The notes below the pieces were generated by a model that saw only the letters and a program-made list of their open reading frames with translations, was not told the origin of the DNA and did not search any database. Shown piece after piece: positions 34,903 through 45,217 of a stretch of 64,000 bases of DNA; position 1 is the stretch's first letter; each line of letters opens with the position of its first letter. Source of the DNA: an uncultured Pelagibacteraceae bacterium (GTDB taxonomy: Bacteria; Pseudomonadota; Alphaproteobacteria; Pelagibacterales; Pelagibacteraceae); contig CACJWU010000001.1 in the NCBI GenBank assembly GCA_902597215.1, positions 62,001-126,000 of the forward strand, in the 5' to 3' direction. Both the position numbers and the translations under genes were made by a program.

Positions 34903-36374
34903 GTAAAAAAAATTCAGAGTATTTAATCAATCGAAAAGATAATCAATACGAGGTTGTTATTGGTTTAGAGGTCCATGCTCAAGTATTATCAGAGTCAAAA
35001 CTATTTTCTACCTCTGCTACCAAATTTGGAGCTGAACCAAATACCCAGGTAAGTTTAGTTGATGCAGCATTCCCAGGAATGCTACCTGTAATAAATGAAT
35101 TTTGTGTAAAACAAGCTATTAAAACTGGTATTGGCCTTAATGCAAAAATTAATAAACGTTCTGTATTTGATAGAAAAAATTATTTTTATGCGGATTTACC
35201 TCAAGGATATCAGATTTCTCAATTTAAGGATCCTATAGTAGGCGAGGGTAAAGTCATCTTAGACATGCCTGATGGACAAAAAGAAGTTGGTATTGAGAGA
35301 TTACATTTAGAGCAAGATGCAGGAAAAAGTATTCATGATCTTGATCCTCAAAATACTTTCGTAGATCTTAATAGATCAGGGGTGGCTTTGATGGAAATTG
35401 TAAGTAAACCAGACCTTAGATCACCTGATGAAGTAAGTGCATATATTAAAAAATTAAGATCAATAATGAGATATTTAGGTACATGTGATGGTAATATGCA
35501 AGAAGGATCCTTAAGAGCAGATGTCAATGTATCTGTGAGAGCAAAAGGTTCAAAAGAATTTGGAACAAGATGTGAAATTAAAAATGTAAATTCAATCAAA
35601 TTTATGCAAATGGCTATTGAGTATGAAGCAAACAGACAAGTTGATTTAATTGAGGAAGGTAAATCAATAGATCAAGAGACACGATTATTTGATACAAAAA
35701 AGAATGAAACAAGATCAATGAGATCAAAAGAAGATGCACACGATTATAGATATTTTCCTGATCCTGATCTATTACCTTTAGAAGTATCTGATGAATTTGT
35801 TAAAGAAGTTAAAAATAATATTCCTGAATTGCCGGATGATAAAAAGAAAAGATTTATTGATGAATTTAAGTTGTCACCATATGAGGCAACAATCTTAGTC
35901 TCAGATATAGATACAGCAAAATATTTTGAAGAGGTTGTAGCTAAGATGGGTAAGAATAAAGATATGAAATTAGCAGTTAACTGGATTACAGGTGAATTAT
36001 TCGCAGTTTTAAACAATAAAAATCTAGAAATTTCTCAAAGCCCAGTAAGTGCAAAGAATTTAGCTATACTAGTTAACTTAATAAAAAATGGAACAATTTC
36101 AGGAAAAATTGCAAAAACTGTATTTGAATTAATGTTGGATGGGGATAAAGATCCTCAAAAAATAGTTGAAGAAAAAGGACTTAAACAACAAAGTGATCCT
36201 AAAGCTATAGAGGCTTTAATTGATAAAATTATTAATGACAATAGAGAAAAAGCAATTGAGTATAAACAAGGCAAGGAAAAATTATTTGGTTTCTTTGTTG
36301 GTCAAGCAATGAAAGCTTCTGGTGGTAAAGCTAATCCTCAACTTATTAATGAGATATTAAAGAAAAAACTATAA
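34899..36374 (+). CDS. gatB: Asp-tRNA(Asn)/Glu-tRNA(Gln) amidotransferase subunit B
   Basis: [42 protein letters not shown]-terminal YqeY-like domain. Confidence 0.98.
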   Translation: MSKKNSEYLINRKDNQYEVVIGLEVHAQVLSESKLFSTSATKFGAEPNTQVSLVDAAFPGMLPVINEFCVKQAIKTGIGLNAKINKRSVFDRKNYFYADLPQGYQISQFKDPIVGEGKVILDMPDGQKEVGIERLHLEQDAGKSIHDLDPQNTFVDLNRSGVALMEIVSKPDLRSPDEVSAYIKKLRSIMRYLGTCDGNMQEGSLRADVNVSVRAKGSKEFGTRCEIKNVNSIKFMQMAIEYEANRQVDLIEEGKSIDQETRLFDTKKNETRSMRSKEDAHDYRYFPDPDLLPLEVSDEFVKEVKNNIPELPDDKKKRFIDEFKLSPYEATILVSDIDTAKYFEEVVAKMGKNKDMKLAVNWITGELFAVLNNKNLEISQSPVSAKNLAILVNLIKNGTISGKIAKTVFELMLDGDKDPQKIVEEKGLKQQSDPKAIEALIDKIINDNREKAIEYKQGKEKLFGFFVGQAMKASGGKANPQLINEILKKKL

Positions 36375-36378
36375 TAGA

Positions 36379-37029
36379 ATGGGTGCAAACCTTAATATTA
36401 CTGAAAAGTTACAAAATTACATAAATGATTTTGGGTTAAATTTACATCCAGTTCAAAAAGAGATCATTAATTATAATAAAACATTAGGTGATATCAAAAG
36501 AATGCAGATTGATCCTACTCAATGTCATTTTCTTCATCTAATTATAAAAGTTTCAAATATTAAAAATGTTCTTGAAATTGGAACTTTCACAGGACTTAGT
36601 GCTCTCTCAATTTCACTTGCATTACCTGATAATGGTAAACTAATTGCTCTAGATAAAAATGAAGAGACAAATAAAATAGCATTAGATTTTTTTAAAAAGG
36701 CCAATCAAGTACATAAAATTCAAACAATAATTAAACCGGCCCTTGAAAGCTTGAGAGAATTAAAAAATAATAAATTTGATATGGTCTTTATTGATGCTGA
36801 TAAAATGAACTATAAAGAATATTATGAAGAGTCTTTAGGTTTATTAATCAAAGGTGGGTTAATTATAATTGATAACGTTTTATGGCATGGTGAAGTAGTT
36901 GATGAAAAAAATAACGATAAATTTACCACAAATATTAGAGAGTTTAATAAATTTGTATCTGAAGATAAAAGAGTAGAGCAAATCATTATTCCATTAGGTG
37001 ACGGAATGACTGTTTGTAGAGTTTTATAA
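36379..37029 (+). CDS. O-methyltransferase, caffeoyl-CoA OMT-like
   Basis: NVLEIGTFTGLSALSISLALP; FDMVFIDADKMNYKEYYEESL; IIDNVLWHGEV. Confidence 0.86.
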   Translation: MGANLNITEKLQNYINDFGLNLHPVQKEIINYNKTLGDIKRMQIDPTQCHFLHLIIKVSNIKNVLEIGTFTGLSALSISLALPDNGKLIALDKNEETNKIALDFFKKANQVHKIQTIIKPALESLRELKNNKFDMVFIDADKMNYKEYYEESLGLLIKGGLIIIDNVLWHGEVVDEKNNDKFTTNIREFNKFVSEDKRVEQIIIPLGDGMTVCRVL

Positions 37030-37937
37030 TGTTTAAAGTTTTTGGATTTTATAAATTCGTACAGGTTAAATTTTTAAAAAAAAATAAAGTCTTTTTAGAA
37101 AAGTTTCTTATTTCAAATCATATAAAAGGAACCATAATCATTGCAAAAGAAGGAATAAATGGCACTATTTCTGGTGGTATCAAAGATATCGATAAAACTA
37201 CCAAAAAATTGAAATCTTTATTTTCTTTTAAACAATTCGATAATAGCAATGAGTCTAAATCTAAATTTCATCCTTTTCATAAGCCTAAAGTTAAGATTAA
37301 AAAAGAAATCGTTCCAATGAATTTAACTATAAATCCTAAAGAGAGAAATATGATATCACATTTAGACCCAAAAGATTGGAATAAACTAATTAAGAATAAA
37401 GAAACTCACATTATTGATACTAGAAAACCTTTTGAATATAAAGTTGGAACCTTTAAAAGATCAGTAAATCCAAATGTAAATAATTTTAGAAATTTTCCTA
37501 AGTATCTAAATAAACTGAAAAAAAATAAACCAATTGCAATGTTTTGTACCGGTGGAATACGTTGTGAAAAAACTTCTATTTATTTAAAGAAGAAAGGATT
37601 TAAAAATATTTATCAGCTAAATGGTGGAATTTTAAATTATCTAAATAAGATAAAGAAAAATGAAAGTTTATGGAAAGGTGAGTGTTTTGTATTCGATAAT
37701 AGAATTAGTTTAAAACACGGATTAAAGTTAGGCTCTTATTCTATATGTAGTGGATGTAGAATGCCTATATCTTCAAAAGATAAAAGATCAAATAAGTATG
37801 AAGAAGGAGTTTCTTGCCCAAATTGTAATGATAAATTAACAGAAACTCAAAAATCACGTTTTAGAATGAGACAAAGTCAGATATACAAAGCTAAATTATC
37901 TGGAAAAAAACATATTTTTCAAAAAGAATTTAAATAA
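37029..37937 (+). CDS. trhO: Rhodanese-domain tRNA uridine hydroxylase, TrhO/UPF0176 family
   Basis: IIAKEGINGTISG; IDTRKPFEYKVGTFKRSVNP; FCTGGIRCEKTSIYL; C-terminal CSGC...CPNC. Confidence 0.9.
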   Translation: MFKVFGFYKFVQVKFLKKNKVFLEKFLISNHIKGTIIIAKEGINGTISGGIKDIDKTTKKLKSLFSFKQFDNSNESKSKFHPFHKPKVKIKKEIVPMNLTINPKERNMISHLDPKDWNKLIKNKETHIIDTRKPFEYKVGTFKRSVNPNVNNFRNFPKYLNKLKKNKPIAMFCTGGIRCEKTSIYLKKKGFKNIYQLNGGILNYLNKIKKNESLWKGECFVFDNRISLKHGLKLGSYSICSGCRMPISSKDKRSNKYEEGVSCPNCNDKLTETQKSRFRMRQSQIYKAKLSGKKHIFQKEFK

Positions 37938-37945
37938 GGATAACT

Positions 37946-39316
37946 TTGTCTAAATCAATAAAATTAACAAAAGATCCAATTTGGACTCTATTAAGAAAAG
38001 TCACTATACCCGCAAGTGTAGGCTCATTATTTCAAACATTTTATAATTTAGTCGATACTTGGTTTGCTGGTAGAATTTCTGCAGAAGCAATCGGAGCTAT
38101 AGCAAAATCATTTCCAATTTATTTTACGATTATTGCTGTTGGTGTTGGTTTAGGTGCTGCAACAAATGCTTTAATTGGTAATTCAATAGGTGAAAAAAAA
38201 GTAAAAGTTGCATCTATGTATATAGCTCAGTCACTGATTTTTGCTATAACAGTATCAATATTTGTAACTCTATTTGGATTAAATGCTTCAAATTATCTGC
38301 TTGGTGTAATGGGATCTGATGCAGAAGGTATAGTTTTAACAAGAGAATATCTTGATATCATTTTTTATGGAACTTTTATTGTATTGATACAAATTTCTCT
38401 AAACGGAACTCTTAATGCTCAAGGTGACACAAGAAGTTATAGAAATGTTTTAATATTTAGTTTTTTCCTAAATATTTTTTTAAATCCTCTTTTTATATGG
38501 GGATATGGTTTTATACCTGGATTTGGTATTGCTGGACTAGCAATAGCTACGGTAATCTCACAGTTAATTGGAACAATCTATTTAGCTTACAAAGTCAATA
38601 ATTGTAAGATAAAAGAATATCTAAAATTGCAATGCTTTATTCCTAAGTTTGAGTATTTAAAACCACTAACAACACAAGCTGTCCCTGTTATGTTCAGTAT
38701 GTTATTTATTGGGGTAGGTATATTTAATATTTTATATTTTATTGGGCAGTTTGGTGATTTAGCTACTGCAGGTTATGGTGCTGCATTGAGAGTTGAGCAA
38801 GTATTTTTGCTTCCAGTGATTGGATTAAATACAGCAGTTCTTTCAATTGGTGGACAAAATTTTGGTGCTAAAGCTTATGATAGAATAAGAGAACTTTACA
38901 CCAAATCCTTACTATTCGGTTCTTCTTTTATGGCAATTGCTGGAATAATAATATTTTTTGGTGCAGAATTTTTTGTTTCTTTATTTACTGACAATAAAGA
39001 AGCAGTTGTGAGCGGAGTTATTTATTTAAAAGTTGCAGCATTAATTGGACCAATTTATCCTGTTTTTTTTATTACTACTGCAGTCTTCCAGGCAGTTAAG
39101 AGACCTCTTTATAGTTTATACTTAAGTATATTAAGATTAACAGCATTTCCTTTTTTGAGTTTATGGTATGTTATAAACATTAGGGGTGGTGATTATGATG
39201 ATATATTTTACACTATTATGGTTACAAATTGGGCAATGGGAATTGCTGTTTTAATATTTATTGGTTATTTTCTAAATAATGTATTTAAACAAAATAAACC
39301 TCTTTTTAGTTACTAA
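37946..39316 (+). CDS. MATE family efflux transporter (TTG start)
   Basis: Polytopic protein; IPASVGSLFQTFYNLVDTWFAGRIS, NGTLNAQGDTR. Confidence 0.9.
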   Translation: MSKSIKLTKDPIWTLLRKVTIPASVGSLFQTFYNLVDTWFAGRISAEAIGAIAKSFPIYFTIIAVGVGLGAATNALIGNSIGEKKVKVASMYIAQSLIFAITVSIFVTLFGLNASNYLLGVMGSDAEGIVLTREYLDIIFYGTFIVLIQISLNGTLNAQGDTRSYRNVLIFSFFLNIFLNPLFIWGYGFIPGFGIAGLAIATVISQLIGTIYLAYKVNNCKIKEYLKLQCFIPKFEYLKPLTTQAVPVMFSMLFIGVGIFNILYFIGQFGDLATAGYGAALRVEQVFLLPVIGLNTAVLSIGGQNFGAKAYDRIRELYTKSLLFGSSFMAIAGIIIFFGAEFFVSLFTDNKEAVVSGVIYLKVAALIGPIYPVFFITTAVFQAVKRPLYSLYLSILRLTAFPFLSLWYVINIRGGDYDDIFYTIMVTNWAMGIAVLIFIGYFLNNVFKQNKPLFSY

Positions 39317-39806
39317 TATTTGTCTTATATTTTTTTTATTATCTTATAATGATGTTAAATCAGAAGAATTTAAAATAATTTCTGGTATAGCTAAAGTTAC
39401 TGATGGTGACACAATTCGAATAGAAGAAAAAAAAATACGTTTTTTTGGAATTGATGCTCCAGAACAAAAACAACAATGTAAAAAAACTTGGTTAACAATA
39501 TCTTTTATATCTTTTAGTAAAGACTATCCATGTGGGCAAATCTCTACTGATAAGTTGAAAAAAAAGATAAATAATAAATTATTAATTTGCAAATGGAGCA
39601 ACAAAGATAGATATAAAAGGTATATTGCAGAATGTTTTCAAAATAAAACTAATATTAATGCCTGGATGGTAAGAAATGGTTATGCAGTTGCATATAGGAA
39701 ATATTCTAAAAAATTTGTGTCTCAAGAAATTTTAGCTAAAAAAGAAAAGCTAGGTTTATGGTCTGGCACCTTTATGATGCCATGGGATTATAGAAAAAAT
39801 AATTAA
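39279..39806 (+). CDS. Secreted thermonuclease/SNase-like protein
   Basis: N-terminal signal peptide; VTDGDTIRIEEKKIRFFGIDAPEQ; DRYKRYIAECF; NGYAVAYRKY. Confidence 0.85.
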   Translation: MYLNKINLFLVTNICLIFFLLSYNDVKSEEFKIISGIAKVTDGDTIRIEEKKIRFFGIDAPEQKQQCKKTWLTISFISFSKDYPCGQISTDKLKKKINNKLLICKWSNKDRYKRYIAECFQNKTNINAWMVRNGYAVAYRKYSKKFVSQEILAKKEKLGLWSGTFMMPWDYRKNN

Positions 39807-40534
39807 TCCCTCTGTAGTTTTTTTTCCAATTTCCTGACTAAATATGAAACTATCAAGATTAAAATTAGGTATTCTAAGATAAGAAAAGTGTATATTTCAA
39901 GTGGTCGATAAGTTGTTACAACTAATTCATTGGCTTTTCTGGTTAAATCACCAATACCAATAATTGATACTAAGGAAGACATTTTTAATACATAAACAAA
40001 TTGGTTTCCTATAGCTGGTAAAATATTTTTTATTGCCTGAGGAAGAATAACTAATTTTAATTTTCTAAAAAAATTTAATCCTAAAGAGCTTCCCGCTTCC
40101 CATTGAGACTTTTTGATTGAATTAATACCTGCTCTAAAAATTTCAGCTTGAAAAGCACTTTCACTAATTGATAAAGCAATAATACCAGAGACAAATGGAC
40201 TAAAACTTATACCTGTCATAATTGGTAGACCATAATAAATCCATAAAATCAGAACTAATAAAGGTATTGCTCTTACTATTTCTACATAACCTATATTTAG
40301 ATAGGTTAGAAATTTATTTTTAGCTAAAGAGGGGATCGCAATCACTAAACCTAAAAAGATAGATATAATTATTGAAACTATAGAGATAAAAATAGTTGTT
40401 GTTAAACCACTTAATAAAAATTTTAGATTAGTTAATCCCTCCATATTATTAGGAGATAAAATTAACCAATTAAGTTCACTCTTGCCACATGAGGTCAAAG
40501 GTAAAATTAAAAGTAAAAAAAATAAATTTCTCAC
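39803..40534 (-). CDS. Polar amino acid-type ABC transporter permease with lipoprotein-like N-terminus
   Basis: HisM/GlnP-type permease features (EIVRAIPLLVLILWIYYGLP, SAFQAEIFRAGINSI, KLVILPQAIKNILPAIGNQFV). Confidence 0.87.
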   Translation of the reverse strand: MRNLFFLLLILPLTSCGKSELNWLILSPNNMEGLTNLKFLLSGLTTTIFISIVSIIISIFLGLVIAIPSLAKNKFLTYLNIGYVEIVRAIPLLVLILWIYYGLPIMTGISFSPFVSGIIALSISESAFQAEIFRAGINSIKKSQWEAGSSLGLNFFRKLKLVILPQAIKNILPAIGNQFVYVLKMSSLVSIIGIGDLTRKANELVVTTYRPLEIYTFLILEYLILILIVSYLVRKLEKKLQRD

Positions 40535-40574
40535 TCTTTAATTTATAAAGAATTAAAATCTAATTACTAATTGA

Positions 40575-41342
40575 TTATAAGCTTTTTAGATTATATTTAG
40601 CTAGTAATTGAGTGAAGAAGCCTGATGACTTTTTCTTTTTTATCCAATCATTGACGTAACTGTTCCATTTATTATCACCCTTTGGAACCATCATAGCTAA
40701 GAATGCTGGATTTTTCTCTCCATCAGGGACTATCGCTAATTGTGGATATTTAATTACTAATTTATTTGCTTCAGTAGAACTTGTTATATTTCCATCAGCT
40801 CTACCAGCTAAAACTTCTTGAAAATCTCTAGCAGGAGCTTCTACTGAGTTTAGTTTTGATTTCGGAAAAAACTCTTTTGCTTTTTCTTCTTGTGAAGTAC
40901 CAAGAGTAGTCGCAATAGTTACGTTTGAATTATTAAGTGATTCCCATGTTGGAAATTTTTTTAAATTTTTCTTAAGTACCAATGGAACAGTTCCATATTT
41001 GTAATAAGTGTCCGTAAAACCTGCTACTTCAGCTCTTTTAGGAGTTTTTGTAACGCTTGTTGAAATGTCATATCTTTCAGATGTAATACCAGAAACAATT
41101 GTTTTCCATTCAGCAGGCACAAACTCTATTTTGACACCCATGTCTTTTGCTAGCTCATTCATGACATCTATATCAAAACCTTTATATTTATTTGTCGCTG
41201 GATCTTTCATTGTCATAGGATCCCAATCACCAGTCGTTCCAACTTTTAAAACACCTGATGATAGTATTTTGTCCAAATTAGAATCCGCGTTTAACGAAAA
41301 GGGCAAAAAAGCTAATAATACTATAAGAAATAATTTTTTCAT
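40575..41342 (-). CDS. Family 3 periplasmic substrate-binding protein, cyclohexadienyl dehydratase (PheC)-like
   Basis: Signal peptide; [50 protein letters not shown]...[18 protein letters not shown]. Confidence 0.85.
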   Translation of the reverse strand: MKKLFLIVLLAFLPFSLNADSNLDKILSSGVLKVGTTGDWDPMTMKDPATNKYKGFDIDVMNELAKDMGVKIEFVPAEWKTIVSGITSERYDISTSVTKTPKRAEVAGFTDTYYKYGTVPLVLKKNLKKFPTWESLNNSNVTIATTLGTSQEEKAKEFFPKSKLNSVEAPARDFQEVLAGRADGNITSSTEANKLVIKYPQLAIVPDGEKNPAFLAMMVPKGDNKWNSYVNDWIKKKKSSGFFTQLLAKYNLKSL

Positions 41343-41376
41343 ATTCCTTTTTAACTTATTTAAATTCTAATAGAGA

Positions 41377-41940
41377 CTATAATCTTGACGCACTATCATT
41401 CATCCATGAGAATAAATGTTGTGAAAATGAGCGTCTTACAAAAAGATTTACTTCATTTTGGTTTTGATTATGAATAACAACATCAATTTTGGCGAGAATC
41501 GTTTGAGTAACTGAACCTTTTTTGTATCTAAAATCATTAAAATTAAAAGGAGATCCAGTCTCGAATAAATCAAAAATTTTATCTCCTTTAATATTTATTA
41601 AAACAAATTGATCGGTAACATTTGTCACAGCACCTAAATTTGTTTGAGAAATTTTTTTATTAAGTAAATTTTCAGTATCATATTCATTACTTTCGGAGTT
41701 TATTGTTTCATTAGAGTAAACCATCCATTCATCTGGACTTAACCAAAGAGCAGTTAATTTATCACTTCTTGATGAGGTATTAGCTTCAGTGGGTAATAAT
41801 AAATTTAATGATTTACCAATTGCAGATAAAAATTCTCTTTTTTTACCTCTTATAATTAATTTCATAACAGGTTTAAATTCTTTCATTTGCAAACCTGAAT
41901 AAGATTTTTCTTCAGTAATAGAATTTGTATAATTAAGCAT
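41377..41940 (-). CDS. soxG: Sarcosine oxidase gamma subunit
   Basis: ALWLSPDEWMVYS; TNVTDQFVLINIKG; follows soxA. Confidence 0.86.
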   Translation of the reverse strand: MLNYTNSITEEKSYSGLQMKEFKPVMKLIIRGKKREFLSAIGKSLNLLLPTEANTSSRSDKLTALWLSPDEWMVYSNETINSESNEYDTENLLNKKISQTNLGAVTNVTDQFVLINIKGDKIFDLFETGSPFNFNDFRYKKGSVTQTILAKIDVVIHNQNQNEVNLFVRRSFSQHLFSWMNDSASRL

Positions 41941-44938
41941 TTAATCTTTTATTCTCCTTGTCTAAAAAAACTGGATCTGCAACAGTTACATTAATTTGTT
42001 TATTTTCCATTGGAATTACTAATTTTTTACCCATCATATTTTTTCCACCTTTAACAACACCAAGAGCAATAGATTTTTTTAAGTTTGGGCTATAATAACT
42101 TGATGTTACGTGTCCCAACATTTCAATAGGTGTTTTTTTTATATCAGCTACTATTTGTGCACCTTCTTCTAAAACTTCATTTGGATTCTCAGTAAGTAGA
42201 CCAACCAATTGTTTTCTGTCTTCTCTTATTGTATCAGATCTATATAATGATCTTTTTCCTATAAAATCATATTTCTTTTTACTAACTATCCAATCCATTT
42301 GTAAATCTATAGGAGTCATAGTTGCATCAGTATCTTGACCAACAATGATAAATCCTTTTTCAGCTCTTAATAAATGCATAGTTTCAGTACCATAGGGTGT
42401 GATATTAAATTCTTTTCCTACTTCCATACATTTTTCCCATACTGATTTACCATAATTAGCTTGAATGTTTATTTCATAGCTATGTTCACCTGTAAAACTA
42501 ATCCTCATCACTCTGCATTTAATGTTACTAATTTTTGCATTCTTAAAAGACATATGTGGAAAATTCTCATCAGAAAAATCAAGATCAGGAATTACTTGAG
42601 ATACAATTTTCTTACTATTGGGTCCACAAACACTAACTGTTGCATAATGGTCAGTTACAGACGTTAAATAAACATCTAATTCAGGCCATTCAGTTTGTAA
42701 ATAGTCCTCTAGTTTTCCTAAAACTGTCGCAGCTCCACCGGTGGTAGTAGTCATAATATAATGGTTTTCATCTAATCTTGTTGTAACACCATCATCATAA
42801 ACCATACCATCCTCATTAAGCATTAAACCATATCGACATTTTCCAATTGCTAGTTTTGACCAAGCGTTTGTATAAACTCTGTTTAAAAATTCAGAGGCAT
42901 CAGTACCTTGAATATCAATTTTACCTAATGTAGATGCATCTAAAATTCCTGCACTGTCTCTAGCAGCTTTACTTTCTCTTTGAACTGCATCGTGCATATT
43001 CTCACCATCTTTTGGATAATACCACGCTCTCTTCCATTGACCCACGTTTTCAAACTCAGCTTTATTTTCAATGTGCCAATCATGAATTGGAGTTTTTCTA
43101 AATACATCAAAATATTCACCAACATTTCTTCCAACTATTGTTCCAAATGTGAGAGGAGTGTAGGGTGGTCTAAAAGTTGTTGTACCAAGTTCTCCCATTT
43201 TAGAACCTGATGTTTCGGAAATAATTCCTAATGCATGCATATTACCAAGCTTACCTTGGTCAGTTCCCATACCTGTAGTTGTATATCTTTTAACATGTTC
43301 AATTGATCTAAAACCTTCTCTTAATGCTAATTTAATATCTTTGGCTGTTGCATCATTTTGATAATCAACAAATGGTTTTGTTTTTCCAATTAATTTATCT
43401 GATGGAAGTAACCATATATTTCTTTTTGATTTATTGAACGATGAATAAACTTCTAGATTTTCGTAATCTGTTTCTTTTATATTTAAAAATTCTTTGAGAG
43501 TTTTGTGTATATTCGATAAAATTTCATCTAAAGTAAAATCTCCATTACATGAACCTATGCTAATTTGATTTAATGGATATTTATCTGGAATAAAAACTTG
43601 ATCTTCATCTCTAAACTTTAATTTGCCACCAGATTGTGTAAAAAGATGTACAGCCGGTGTCCATCCACCAGAAATTCCTAAACAATCACATGAAATAGAT
43701 TTTTTGGAACCAATTACTTTTTGACCATCTTTGGAAAGTTGCATTATAGAGATTTTACTAATTCTTTTATAGCCGGAAGTATCAACTACTGTATATCCCT
43801 TATAAATTTTTATATTATTTCTCTCTATTTCTTTAATTAATTTTGAATCTATTTCCTCCCTATTATCAATAATAGCCTCTATATTTATTCCTTTTTGATA
43901 CAGACTAATTGCTGTTTCATAAGCGCTGTCATTATTAGTAAATAAAATATTCTTTTCACCACAAGCTACTCCAAATAGATTTGCATATTTTTCTAAAGCT
44001 GAAGAAAGCAAAATACCTGGACGATCATTATTATCAAAAATTAATGGTCTTTCTAAAGACCCGGTGGCAGTTATTACTTTTTTTGCTCTTATTTTAAGAA
44101 GTCTTTGTCGAGTTTTGTTATTTCTCTGTTCCAAGGGAATGTGGTCAGTTAAATTTTCTTTTGCCAGTAAAAAATTATACCCATGATATGCAGCTACACT
44201 TGTTCTTGTTTTAATTTCTAAATTCTCAATTTTTTTAATTTCATTAATTTCTTTTTCCAACCATGAACTTGATATTTGATTATTAATTTTAAAATGTTCA
44301 GAATTTTGATAAATTGTTGAACCACCTAAATAAGGCTTCTCATCAACTAAAAGAGTTTTGAAACCATTTCTTGCAGCTGTTTTTGCTGCCATAATTCCAG
44401 AAATACCTGCTCCAATTATCAAAACATCGCAATGAATGTATCTGTGTTCATATATATCAGGATCAGGCAAAGTAGGCGATTTTCCTAATCCCGCAGATTT
44501 TCTAATAAAATATTCATATTTTTCCCAGAAGTTGGCTGGCCACATAAATGTTTTATAATAAAAACCTGCAGGTAAAACTGGGCTTAAAAAATTATTTATT
44601 CCACCTATATCAAAATTTACACTTGGCCAACAATTTTGACTCGAGGCTTCTAAACCTTCGTAAATTTCTATTTCAGTAGCTCTTACATTGGGCTCTGTTC
44701 TTGAAGTATTATTATGCAGTTGAACAATCGCGTTAGGTTCTTCTGAACCTGCAGTCATTATTCCGCGTGGTCTGTGATATTTAAAACTTCTTCCGACTAA
44801 ATGAATATTATTTGCTAAAAGTGCTGAAGCCAAAGTATCTCCCTTGTATCCATAGTAAGTTGTTCCATTAAATTTGAATGAAATTTTATATGTTTCATCT
44901 ATGAATTTACTAGTTTTAACTCTTAAATTTTTTGTCAT
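41933..44938 (-). CDS. soxA: Sarcosine oxidase alpha subunit
   Basis: 1001 aa; HRPRGIMTAGSEEPNA, DVLIIGAGISGIMAA, C-terminal GcvT-like folate domain (CRYGLMLNEDGMVYDDGV). Confidence 0.96.
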   Translation of the reverse strand: MTKNLRVKTSKFIDETYKISFKFNGTTYYGYKGDTLASALLANNIHLVGRSFKYHRPRGIMTAGSEEPNAIVQLHNNTSRTEPNVRATEIEIYEGLEASSQNCWPSVNFDIGGINNFLSPVLPAGFYYKTFMWPANFWEKYEYFIRKSAGLGKSPTLPDPDIYEHRYIHCDVLIIGAGISGIMAAKTAARNGFKTLLVDEKPYLGGSTIYQNSEHFKINNQISSSWLEKEINEIKKIENLEIKTRTSVAAYHGYNFLLAKENLTDHIPLEQRNNKTRQRLLKIRAKKVITATGSLERPLIFDNNDRPGILLSSALEKYANLFGVACGEKNILFTNNDSAYETAISLYQKGINIEAIIDNREEIDSKLIKEIERNNIKIYKGYTVVDTSGYKRISKISIMQLSKDGQKVIGSKKSISCDCLGISGGWTPAVHLFTQSGGKLKFRDEDQVFIPDKYPLNQISIGSCNGDFTLDEILSNIHKTLKEFLNIKETDYENLEVYSSFNKSKRNIWLLPSDKLIGKTKPFVDYQNDATAKDIKLALREGFRSIEHVKRYTTTGMGTDQGKLGNMHALGIISETSGSKMGELGTTTFRPPYTPLTFGTIVGRNVGEYFDVFRKTPIHDWHIENKAEFENVGQWKRAWYYPKDGENMHDAVQRESKAARDSAGILDASTLGKIDIQGTDASEFLNRVYTNAWSKLAIGKCRYGLMLNEDGMVYDDGVTTRLDENHYIMTTTTGGAATVLGKLEDYLQTEWPELDVYLTSVTDHYATVSVCGPNSKKIVSQVIPDLDFSDENFPHMSFKNAKISNIKCRVMRISFTGEHSYEINIQANYGKSVWEKCMEVGKEFNITPYGTETMHLLRAEKGFIIVGQDTDATMTPIDLQMDWIVSKKKYDFIGKRSLYRSDTIREDRKQLVGLLTENPNEVLEEGAQIVADIKKTPIEMLGHVTSSYYSPNLKKSIALGVVKGGKNMMGKKLVIPMENKQINVTVADPVFLDKENKRLNA

Positions 44939-44941
44939 AAA

Positions 44942-45217
44942 CTATTTAGTTGGTGGCTTTTCACCCATTTTATAAACTGCTTTAATGACATCATTAGATG
45001 TATCACGAACAACATTAAACCATTTTCTACATCCATGAGTGTGTACCCATCTTTCAAATTGAATACCTTTTATATTTTTTCTCATAAAAAGATATTCTGC
45101 CCATTGATCATCACTTAATTCAGTAGGTTGTTTGGGTCTAACTATATGAGCCTCACCACCAGCCTTAAATTCACTTTGTTCTCTTTTACCGCAATAGGGA
45201 CAATTGATTATAAACAT
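44942..45217 (-). CDS. soxD: Sarcosine oxidase delta subunit
   Basis: INCPYCGKREQSEFKAGGEAHIVRP; RWVHTHGCRKWFNVVRDT. Confidence 0.95.
   Translation of the reverse strand: MFIINCPYCGKREQSEFKAGGEAHIVRPKQPTELSDDQWAEYLFMRKNIKGIQFERWVHTHGCRKWFNVVRDTSNDVIKAVYKMGEKPPTK

Noticed and set aside
42461-43210. Short ORFs on both strands within soxA (42461-42667, 42940-43134, 42980-43210)
   Set aside because: All lie within the continuous, well-supported soxA reading frame.
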